A stretch of 36,735 nt of DNA from the IMG/VR virus record IMGVR_UViG_3300031951_000571, positions 1 through 36,735 of that record. One strand, given 5' to 3'. Positions 1-4,813 of this stretch are shown here, one piece after another. The notes under the pieces are model-generated. The model worked only from the letters and a program-made list of their open reading frames with translations, was not told the DNA's origin and did not search any database. Position 1 is the first letter of the stretch, and each line of letters starts with the position of its first letter. Source of the stretch: a virus. The translations under genes and the position numbers were made by a program.

Positions 1-83
1 GATAGCACCACGACGAATGCGGTAATCGAGCACACGGCGACGATGGAGTAAAAAACCAACACAAGTTTTTCTGCGGATGTCAT
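1..83 (-). CDS. Small membrane protein, 3' end cut by the window edge
   Basis: An ATG at 83 on the minus strand overlaps the stop of the nuclease gene (ATGA), and the frame stays open to base 1. The 27 visible residues start MTSAEKLVLVFYSIVAV and are almost entirely hydrophobic after residue 6, so this is an N-terminal membrane anchor. Stop/start overlap suggests translational coupling to the nuclease as the last visible gene of the left operon. The rest lies outside the window. If the two window ends are adjacent in a circular genome, the frame continues from 36735 down to a stop at 36660, giving 52 residues with a basic stretch after the membrane segment. Function is unknown. Confidence 0.5.
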   Translation of the reverse strand, partial: MTSAEKLVLVFYSIVAVCSITAFVVVL

Positions 84-1177
84 GCGCTCTCCAATTTCTC
101 GCCACCCACCATGCGCGCGCCAAAAGTTTCTCGGATCTCTAAAGTAAATTTGTCCGACAGTTGTGAGCGCGGCACGTGCTGCAGCTCGGCGCTGTCAAAG
201 CAAGCCACAATGTCGGTGCCCATGTTTTCTTCGCTCTTGTCTGCGTCCTCGGTGCAGTTGGCAAAGATGGTCCCGTCGTCTTTGTGCTGGTACTTGATGA
301 AGTCAGGGCCCGCGTCGATCGCCTCGGCATAAGCCACCAGCGGTGGCAGCACCAAGTGGGACCGGCAGCCGATACGCTGCTCGGCCACGGACAGGTTGCG
401 CTTGTGTGCTGCGCAATGCCACAGTGCGTCGTGTGCTGGGCTTGCATGCACGCAGGTGCGGCAGTTTTTTATCGCAGCAAACTCGCCGTGGCATACATTC
501 TGGTGGTCGCACATCTTGCACTGCCACCAAGCCGGGTCGGTGCTGATGCCTGGCGGCGGCTCGTCGGCGCGGATGATCTTCTCGGCACGCTCAAGCAGCG
601 CTGCGAATGCAGCCTTGTCGAAGTGGATCCATTCACTGTGCAGCTCGTCGGTGTCTTTGTTCACCGCCAGGTACAAAGCGCGCTCGAGCTCAGCTAATCC
701 CATGTAGACCTGCATCTGTGCGTAGTGCTCGGGCTTGGATTCTTCAACGCCCTTGGCCACCAGGTCGGTGAATGACTTGTTGCCGTGGGTTTTGAATTCC
801 ACAATGCACCAGCTCTTAGGCGCCTCGGGCAGGTTGCGTGCGACGCCGTCACAGCTGCCGCCGAAGTGGCCATCGATCGCCTCAAAGCGGTGCTGCAAGC
901 CGGTCACCGGGTCGCGGTCATAAACCTCGGCACCGATCCCCTTGAGCTCGCGCATGAAGACTTCTTCTTCACGGTTGCCGCGATCGAACAGGCGCTTGAT
1001 GCGGCCTGGGAATTTCTTCTTCGTGGCCCAGCGGAAGCTGTACCAGATAGCGCGGTCGCACGGCCGGCCAATCTCACTTGCGCCCAAGTGTGGGCGCGGC
1101 TCGTCAGGTTGCTTGTCCCACCACTGCACGATTGCGTCTGCCGTAGTGTGGGTGTGAACAGGTTCAGGTAGTCTCAT
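80..1177 (-). CDS. PD-(D/E)XK nuclease, Cas4/RecB-like, with Cys cluster
   Basis: This 365-residue protein is a likely recombination exonuclease of the PD-(D/E)XK superfamily. The visible core is a Glu in an early helix (E71 in RGNREEEVF), D110 in GGSCDGVA, E127-F-K129 in IVEFKTHGNKSF and a downstream QMQVYMG helix (Q154), as in RecB/Cas4-type nucleases. C40 together with C220, C223 and C229 (CX2CX5C) forms the layout expected for a Cas4/AddB-like iron-sulphur cluster. A second Cys group (C239, C242, C255, C271) in a C-terminal extension may bind zinc or another cluster. It sits in an operon with a DUF669 ssDNA-binding protein and a Sak4-like ATPase, so its likely job is end resection for single-strand annealing recombination. 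A leader with a GAGAG Shine-Dalgarno supports the start. Fold class is well supported; the exact substrate is inferred. Confidence 0.85.
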   Translation of the reverse strand: MRLPEPVHTHTTADAIVQWWDKQPDEPRPHLGASEIGRPCDRAIWYSFRWATKKKFPGRIKRLFDRGNREEEVFMRELKGIGAEVYDRDPVTGLQHRFEAIDGHFGGSCDGVARNLPEAPKSWCIVEFKTHGNKSFTDLVAKGVEESKPEHYAQMQVYMGLAELERALYLAVNKDTDELHSEWIHFDKAAFAALLERAEKIIRADEPPPGISTDPAWWQCKMCDHQNVCHGEFAAIKNCRTCVHASPAHDALWHCAAHKRNLSVAEQRIGCRSHLVLPPLVAYAEAIDAGPDFIKYQHKDDGTIFANCTEDADKSEENMGTDIVACFDSAELQHVPRSQLSDKFTLEIRETFGARMVGGEKLESA

Positions 1178-1200
1178 GTTCAGCTCTCAGTTGAAGGTGG
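1178..1200 (-). promoter_or_regulatory. Repeated translation-initiation leader, copy 1
   Basis: Read on the minus strand, the nuclease ATG is preceded by AACTGAGAGCTGAAC. This closely matches the leaders in front of the genes starting at 1796, 3333 and 3539. The GAGAG core acts as the ribosome binding site. Confidence 0.55.
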
Positions 1201-1286
1201 GGTACTCGCTGCACCTTGGCCCCGGACGGTTGCCCTCCGGTCATTACCTACATGCGCCATCAGCATCCGCTTTCCCCCGTGATTGA

Positions 1287-1796
1287 CTAGGCCGCGGCCT
1301 TTCTGGTTTTCCACACGGGCGGCGCCGATGCAGCGGGTGCTGCCTGCGGGGTTGGGGCCGGTGCCGACTGGCGCAGGGCAGGGCTACTTGGTACCGGCGC
1401 GCTGTTGCTGCTAGGGCTGTAACCCTTGACGCGGTTTTGCGGGCCGTAGCCTTCGCGCTGCTCGATGTCGATGTCAAGCACCACCGGCAGGTTGTGCAGC
1501 TGGTTGCTGTCTTGCAGGTTCAGCACGCCGACTGCGCGGCACAGAGCAGACAGCTGGCGCTGGCTGATCTCTTCTGCCTTCTTGTTGGCATTGCGAATGT
1601 TCAAGCGCTCCCAGATCTTGCGACTCTTGCCCTGGCCATCGAGCACCTCGAAGGTAATCTCCAGGTACTCGCCCGTGCCGTTCTTGGTGGGCTTGATTTC
1701 AGAGGCGACAGCCATGCAGAGATACTTGCCCTTGGGCAGAACATCAAAGGTGTCTGCGGGCTCGACGTTGTTTGCATCGAAGTTCAGTTGTGCCAT
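1287..1796 (-). CDS. DUF669-type ssDNA-binding protein
   Basis: The 169-residue product begins MAQLNFDANNVEP and has the compact N-terminal domain of the phage DUF669 family (about residues 1-115, with PKGKYLCMAVASEIKPTKNGTG and YLEITFEVLDG), thought to be T7 gp2.5-like or SSB-like single-stranded DNA-binding proteins. Residues after about 118 form a low-complexity Ala/Pro/Ser tail ending in a basic stretch (WKTRKAAA) rather than the acidic tip common in SSBs, which is worth noting. It lies between the nuclease and the Sak4-like ATPase genes, a usual setting for a recombination cassette. The leader AACTGAAAGGAAATTGAACC gives a good AAAGGA ribosome binding site and contains the stop codon of the upstream ATPase gene. 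Family assignment is from pattern recognition; DNA binding is inferred. Confidence 0.75.
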   Translation of the reverse strand: MAQLNFDANNVEPADTFDVLPKGKYLCMAVASEIKPTKNGTGEYLEITFEVLDGQGKSRKIWERLNIRNANKKAEEISQRQLSALCRAVGVLNLQDSNQLHNLPVVLDIDIEQREGYGPQNRVKGYSPSSNSAPVPSSPALRQSAPAPTPQAAPAASAPPVWKTRKAAA

Positions 1797-1818
1797 GGTT
1801 CAATTTCCTTTCAGTTGG
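1797..1818 (-). promoter_or_regulatory. Repeated translation-initiation leader, copy 2
   Basis: The minus-strand sequence before the DUF669 start reads AACTGAAAGGAAATTGAACC then ATG. It is a lengthened variant of the AACTGGAGAACTGAAC leader seen before other genes of this operon. The TGA inside AACTGA is the stop codon of the upstream ATPase gene, so termination and re-initiation are close together. Confidence 0.45.
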
Positions 1819-2542
1819 CGATGGATGTTGCAAAGCTCTCCCAAGACAGCGGGAGGGAATCGGGCAGGCCGTAGCGGTTCTTGGCCAGGTAGGCGGGTTT
1901 CTCGGTCGTGTACATCAGGCGCTCGCCGGTGGTCACACCGCGGCGCACTTCCTTGTTGAAGCCGACCTCAGTTTCTTTGGTGATGACGCGGTAGTTGCAA
2001 AAGAGCACGGCGTCGCACCACTCTTGAATCAGCGCGCTGCTGCGCTCCTGGAGCTTGGGGCGGTAGCGGTCATAGGGCTCCGTCTCAGGCGAGTCAAAGC
2101 GTTTGATCTCGGTGTGGGCGATTAAGACCACGGCCATGCCGCGCTCGTCACGCAGCGCGTTTAAGCCTTCTAAGATCTGGCGCCAGTAGCCAGCGGCGAT
2201 CACCGCACCCTTGCCGTAGGCAAGATCTTTCTCCTGGTGCGTGGCGTGAATGTCAGACCAGATGAGGTTGTCGAGCCAGTCGAGCGAGTCGATGACGACG
2301 GTACCGAAATTGTGATCATCAGAATACAGTGTGCCAATCGCATCAAGCACTTCCTGAAAAGCCGTGGCTAGGGGGAAGTGATCGACCTCGAGGCGGCCCA
2401 GGCCATCCTCGGTGATGATGAAAATCGGGTTCGGTGCGCCGGCGCCGAAGGTGGTTTTGCCCAGGCCGTGTGGTCCATAGATCATCACGCGAGGGGCTTT
2501 GATGCCAGTTGAGCGTTTGATTGAGTTCAGATTGAATGCCAT
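1811..2542 (-). CDS. RecA-fold ATPase, Sak4-like single-strand annealing protein
   Basis: A 243-residue P-loop ATPase with Walker A GPHGLGKTT (G23-T31) and Walker B TVVIDSLDWLD (D85), then AVVLIAHTEIKRFDSPE, a sensor-like strand. Length and motif order fit the phage AAA_24/Sak4 group, short RecA-related proteins that assist annealing of single strands. Its neighbours, a Cas4-like exonuclease and a DUF669 ssDNA-binding protein, complete a typical phage recombination set: resection, coating and annealing. The start is supported by AGCTGAAAG upstream. The conserved hydrophobic strand IFIITEDGLG follows the P-loop as expected. A general phage nucleotide-binding protein without annealing activity cannot be excluded. 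Confidence 0.75.
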   Translation of the reverse strand: MAFNLNSIKRSTGIKAPRVMIYGPHGLGKTTFGAGAPNPIFIITEDGLGRLEVDHFPLATAFQEVLDAIGTLYSDDHNFGTVVIDSLDWLDNLIWSDIHATHQEKDLAYGKGAVIAAGYWRQILEGLNALRDERGMAVVLIAHTEIKRFDSPETEPYDRYRPKLQERSSALIQEWCDAVLFCNYRVITKETEVGFNKEVRRGVTTGERLMYTTEKPAYLAKNRYGLPDSLPLSWESFATSIAN

Positions 2543-2561
2543 GGTTTGCTTTCAGCTAGGT

Positions 2562-2648
2562 TTAAGGGCGCCAGACCAGCAGATCCAGCAGGCCGACGAC
2601 GATGGCAGTTGCGTAGACCACCATCGTGAGGACTTGCAAGCGGTTCAT
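2562..2648 (-). CDS. 28-residue single-pass membrane peptide
   Basis: The ATG at 2648 overlaps the stop of the upstream 95-residue gene as ATGA, the same coupling seen elsewhere in this operon. The product starts MNRLQVLTMVVYATAIVVG and ends LLDLLVWRP, so a short basic N-terminus is followed by one hydrophobic helix spanning nearly the whole peptide. It ends 19 bp before the ATPase start. I do not recognise it. Coupling, membrane character and a tight fit between two genes argue that it is real, but it is short enough for chance. Confidence 0.45.
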   Translation of the reverse strand: MNRLQVLTMVVYATAIVVGLLDLLVWRP

Positions 2649-2932
2649 GTTTCGTCCCACGTTGCTTTGGCGATGGCGGCAGCCACTGTTGCAAGTGTGC
2701 CGCCGTCGATTGTGTACAGGTCAGATCTGACTCGAAGGAGAGCGGCGTCATTCATCACCATTTCCAGTGCTTTCAACAGATCAGGCGCAGCGGCCATCAG
2801 TTGAGCGTTGCCTACTGCCTGTTCGGTATTTGGGGGGCCGACACGCGCCAAGAACGAATCGTATGACACTACAGACATTGCTCCGGCGTAGTCCTCGCGG
2901 ACCTTCCAGGGTCCCGGTGTGTGCGCGCTCAT
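2645..2932 (-). CDS. Conserved phage protein of the HTPGPW type, unknown function
   Basis: The 95-residue product begins MSAHTPGPWKV and contains NAQLMAAAPDLLKALEMV. This signature (HTPGPW start, then an ANA-LIAAAPDLL-ALE helix) is very common in hypothetical proteins of phages of proteobacteria, where no function is established. The middle is likely a small beta unit and the C-terminal half is helical. It is coupled by ATGA overlaps at both ends, to the 134-residue gene upstream and to the 28-residue membrane peptide downstream, so it is part of the left operon. No catalytic motif is visible. Confidence 0.75.
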   Translation of the reverse strand: MSAHTPGPWKVREDYAGAMSVVSYDSFLARVGPPNTEQAVGNAQLMAAAPDLLKALEMVMNDAALLRVRSDLYTIDGGTLATVAAAIAKATWDET

Positions 2933-3333
2933 GCTTTCACCTCGACGCTGGTTTTGGCAGCCTTGACGGTAATTGCCTTGGCGAGCTTGGCCCAGATTGC
3001 CGGCTCGTTGGCGCGCAGGTACTTGGCGCCGGTCTGATCGAGCTCGACCTTGGTTTTAATGGGGCGAAATTCCTGCGGGAGCTTCGCGCAAATGTCTTGC
3101 AGCGCAGCCATGTCGGCGGTGTAGGTTTGCTTGCCAGTGATGGTGAGCTTGAATCCGTTGGCGAGCTCGTGCGTCTCAGCACCTTCGTCGCGCTTGCCAA
3201 GCAGCGCGATCATCTGCTCCTCGATGGCAACGCGGCGCTTGGTCGCAGCAGCTTCAGCTGCCTTGGCGCCGATGAATTGATCGACCAGCTCTTCGATGGT
3301 GGTGGTGGTTTGGGTTGCGAGTGCGAGTGACAT
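2929..3333 (-). CDS. Hypothetical protein in recombination operon
   Basis: A 134-residue protein with a helical, charged N-terminal half (residues 10-55, EELVDQFIGAKAAEAAATKR then IEEQMIALLG, possibly coiled coil), a short beta-rich centre (FKLTITGKQTYTADMAAL) and a lysine-rich end. Similar small proteins with an Ala-rich helix plus a GFKLTI-type strand accompany phage recombination genes, but I cannot name a function. It overlaps the 95-residue gene by ATGA. Its leader AACAGGAGAACTGACC gives a strong AGGAG ribosome binding site. A helper of the neighbouring ssDNA-handling proteins is only a guess from position. Confidence 0.65.
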   Translation of the reverse strand: MSLALATQTTTTIEELVDQFIGAKAAEAAATKRRVAIEEQMIALLGKRDEGAETHELANGFKLTITGKQTYTADMAALQDICAKLPQEFRPIKTKVELDQTGAKYLRANEPAIWAKLAKAITVKAAKTSVEVKA

Positions 3334-3356
3334 GGTCAGTTCTCCTGTTAGTTAGC
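3334..3356 (-). promoter_or_regulatory. Repeated translation-initiation leader, copy 3
   Basis: Minus strand AACAGGAGAACTGACC precedes the ATG of the 134-residue gene. It differs by only two bases from the leader at 3540-3556 and contains AGGAG at a suitable distance. Confidence 0.6.
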
Positions 3357-3539
3357 AAATTCAAGCTCGATGTCTGATGGATTGATCCAGTCGGCGATCT
3401 GTACGGCGCGCTGGCCATTGCGCTGTTGAACGAAGCGGGTGGTGCTGGCGAGGTGGCAGTACTGCAAGCCGTCGTCGCGGACAACGCCGTGGCCGATAAC
3501 AGCCCAGATGTCGCCGTCGTGGTGAATGAGTTCGAGCAT
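3348..3539 (-). CDS. Small hypothetical protein, first gene of left operon
   Basis: The 63-residue product starts MLELIHHDGDIWAVIGHGVV and appears to be mainly beta strands, with no recognisable motif. It is the promoter-proximal gene of the minus-strand operon, just downstream of the candidate repressor operators. A GGAGAAC ribosome binding site in the leader at 3540-3556 supports this start. The gap to the next gene is 14 bp. Function is unknown. Confidence 0.6.
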   Translation of the reverse strand: MLELIHHDGDIWAVIGHGVVRDDGLQYCHLASTTRFVQQRNGQRAVQIADWINPSDIELEFAN

Positions 3540-3563
3540 GTTCAGTTCTCCAGTTGGTTTCAG
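3540..3563 (-). promoter_or_regulatory. Repeated translation-initiation leader, copy 4
   Basis: Minus strand AACTGGAGAACTGAAC lies directly before the ATG at 3539. It is the best-formed copy of the operon leader and carries GGAGA as Shine-Dalgarno. Confidence 0.6.
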
Positions 3564-3584
3564 TTGCTGGCGCAGTGCCAGTGA

Positions 3585-3619
3585 TTGAGATTCTGCCCCA
3601 ACGTTGAGGAAATCTCAAC
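3585..3619. promoter_or_regulatory. Candidate repressor operators before the left operon
   Basis: TTGAGATT at 3585-3592 is the perfect inverse of AATCTCAA at 3611-3618, and a second TTGAG arm at 3604 pairs with the same right arm to give the palindrome TTGAGGAAATCTCAA (3604-3618). This nested symmetry lies between the repressor gene and the first gene of the left operon, where an operator should be. Related half-sites TTGAGGC (4302) and TTGAGAT (4408) occur in the other control region. That they bind the CI-like protein is inference. The AT-rich stretch 3620-3667 probably holds the leftward promoter, but no convincing -35/-10 pair is visible. Confidence 0.45.
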
Positions 3620-3667
3620 ACTCAAACGAAAACAATACGTGAAAAATATTCACCAATTATCAATATG

Positions 3668-4270
3668 TTACAGCGGCTGAATCCACAGGACCCGTGCGGC
3701 CCAGGCAATCTTCTGGTTTTCCAGTACCGGGCCGCTATCAGGTGAGAGCACCAGGTTGTAGAGCTCGCGCTTGTAGCCGCGGCGCACGATGCCTTGCAGC
3801 AGCCGGCCGTCTTCCACGGCGACCAAGCAGAGTCGGTCCATGGATTGGTCTGGGGGCTCTTGTACGCCTGAGACGAAGTATAACCAGCCGTCGAAGGTGG
3901 TTTGGACCATGCGCACCTGGATGGCAAACGAGCCCGAGGGCACGTCGGGCGGGGCGATGGCGGTGTCGTGGGTGCCTTTGGGCAGCAGGGTGACGATCGA
4001 TCCTGGGCCGATGTAGCCGGCAATCGGCACTTTGCGCACGTCGTCCAAGACCTCGATGCCGGCCTGGCGCATGACTTCGGTGACAGGTAAGAGCAATTGA
4101 CCGGCAATGGCCTTGGCTTCGTCCATAGACATGGCTCGCTTGCCAGCGAACATGTAACTGATGGCTGCAGGGTCCAAGTCAATGCGCTTGGCGAGCTGGC
4201 GCTGCGATAGACCAATGCGCGCGAGCTGTTCTTGGAACCAGGCTTTGTTAACGGCGGAGGAATTGCCCAT
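3668..4270 (-). CDS. CI-like transcriptional repressor, S24-like C-terminal domain without catalytic dyad
   Basis: With the start at 4270 this is a 200-residue two-domain repressor. Residues 10-60 form an HTH of the lambda-CI/XRE type (LSQRQLAKRIDLDPAAISYMF, then KRAMSMDEAKAIAGQL). The C-terminal half (VPIAGYIGPG, WLYFVS, DRLCLVAVEDGRLLQGIVRR) follows the LexA/CI S24 fold. The usual cleavage-site Ala-Gly is replaced by GPG and no DSM serine motif is visible, so RecA-stimulated self-cleavage seems unlikely. It is divergent from a Cro-like gene, with candidate operators on both sides. An upstream in-frame ATG at 4318 would add 16 residues; neither start has a clear ribosome binding site, so a leaderless or longer form is possible. 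The open frame reaching 4636 antisense to the Cro-like gene is not used here. Confidence 0.8.
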   Translation of the reverse strand: MGNSSAVNKAWFQEQLARIGLSQRQLAKRIDLDPAAISYMFAGKRAMSMDEAKAIAGQLLLPVTEVMRQAGIEVLDDVRKVPIAGYIGPGSIVTLLPKGTHDTAIAPPDVPSGSFAIQVRMVQTTFDGWLYFVSGVQEPPDQSMDRLCLVAVEDGRLLQGIVRRGYKRELYNLVLSPDSGPVLENQKIAWAARVLWIQPL

Positions 4271-4419
4271 TGAGCTTATATCGGGATTGGGCTCTAGATA
4301 TTGAGGCAAACGCAACATGGAGTCAACGGCAGTTATAATCATTCTTGTGGGCAACAAAGTATTGAAGGGGCGAAGGATTTTATTGAATCTGTAAGTGTTG
4401 GTTTTTTTTGAGATAAGCG
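4271..4419. promoter_or_regulatory. Divergent switch region between repressor and Cro-like genes
   Basis: This 149-bp AT-rich stretch must hold promoters for both directions. TATAAT at 4334-4339 is a perfect -10 box for the rightward strand, and its complement offers TTATAA to the left. TATTGA occurs at 4299, 4360 and 4381 (the last two 21 bp apart), and TTGAGAT at 4408 resembles the candidate operators near 3604. No clear -35 boxes are visible. Operator assignment is inferred from the similarity and the position. Confidence 0.5.
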
Positions 4420-4668
4420 ATGAGTAAAACAAAACACGATGCGCAGCCCGCAATGTCGGTGGTGATGCGATTGGGCGGTTGTCGGGCAGTGGCGCGATTG
4501 GTGGGCGTGAGTCCGTCAGCGGTGTCTCGCTGGTGTACGCCGGCGCCATTAGGTGGTACGGGTGGCCGGATTCCGCAGCGACATTGGGGCAGCTTGATTG
4601 CGCAAGCGGCCAAGCGTGGTGTGGTGCTGGACGCACAAACGCTGGCCGGATTGCCTCGGCCTAGTTGA
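4420..4668 (+). CDS. Cro-like helix-turn-helix protein
   Basis: An 82-residue DNA-binding protein with an HTH at about residues 17-40 (LGGCRAVARLVGVSPSAVSRW) followed by GGRIPQRHWGSLIAQAAKRG. The combination of an HTH with a RIP-xHW segment is typical of small Cro/YdaS-type phage regulators encoded opposite a CI-like repressor. A GAGATAAGCG ribosome binding site precedes the ATG. It is likely the first rightward gene, competing with the repressor for the switch operators and allowing early expression of the primase operon. Its stop lies close to the extended -10 promoter that follows. Confidence 0.8.
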   Translation: MSKTKHDAQPAMSVVMRLGGCRAVARLVGVSPSAVSRWCTPAPLGGTGGRIPQRHWGSLIAQAAKRGVVLDAQTLAGLPRPS

Positions 4669-4685
4669 TGAGAATAACCCAACAC

Positions 4686-4697
4686 GGTGCGATAATC
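4686..4697 (+). promoter_or_regulatory. Extended -10 promoter for the primase operon
   Basis: GGTGCGATAATC contains TGC-GATAAT, an extended -10 box. The identical 12-mer recurs at 9322-9333 before the late genes. TTGATG lies upstream at 4665 but with a 20-bp spacer, so the TG extension probably matters more. Transcription would start near 4703. Confidence 0.6.
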
Positions 4698-4702
4698 TAA
4701 CC

Positions 4703-4773
4703 GCCAGCGCCGATGCCCTTGTCTAGCTAACGAGGGTTTCATCGACTCCCCTGTCCCGAATATCGGCGCTGGC
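4703..4773 (+). promoter_or_regulatory. Structured leader of the primase gene (12-bp inverted repeat)
   Basis: GCCAGCGCCGAT at 4703-4714 is the exact inverse of ATCGGCGCTGGC at 4762-4773, enclosing 47 nt with a smaller CCCTTG/CGAGGG hairpin. The left arm starts about where the promoter should begin transcription, so the mRNA would carry a long GC-rich stem at its 5' end. It does not fit a tRNA cloverleaf. It could stabilise the mRNA, bind a regulator, or be a DNA-level site. Confidence 0.45.
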
Positions 4774-4813
4774 ATCTTTAAGGACAGGGCAAAAAAACAA
4801 CAATGGGACGGGG

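Noticed and set aside
1180-1266. 28-codon minus frame between the DUF669 and nuclease genes
   Set aside because: A purine-rich stretch precedes it, but the product is unremarkable and low-complexity, with no coupling to the upstream gene. The 109-bp gap otherwise shows only a 5-bp hairpin (1222-1240).
4271-4636. N-terminal extension of the repressor frame up to 4636
   Set aside because: It would be antisense to the Cro-like gene and across the promoter region, and is Pro/Ser-rich without domain character.
4703-4773. tRNA-like reading of the primase leader
   Set aside because: The stem is 12 bp rather than 7 and no T-loop or anticodon arm can be drawn.
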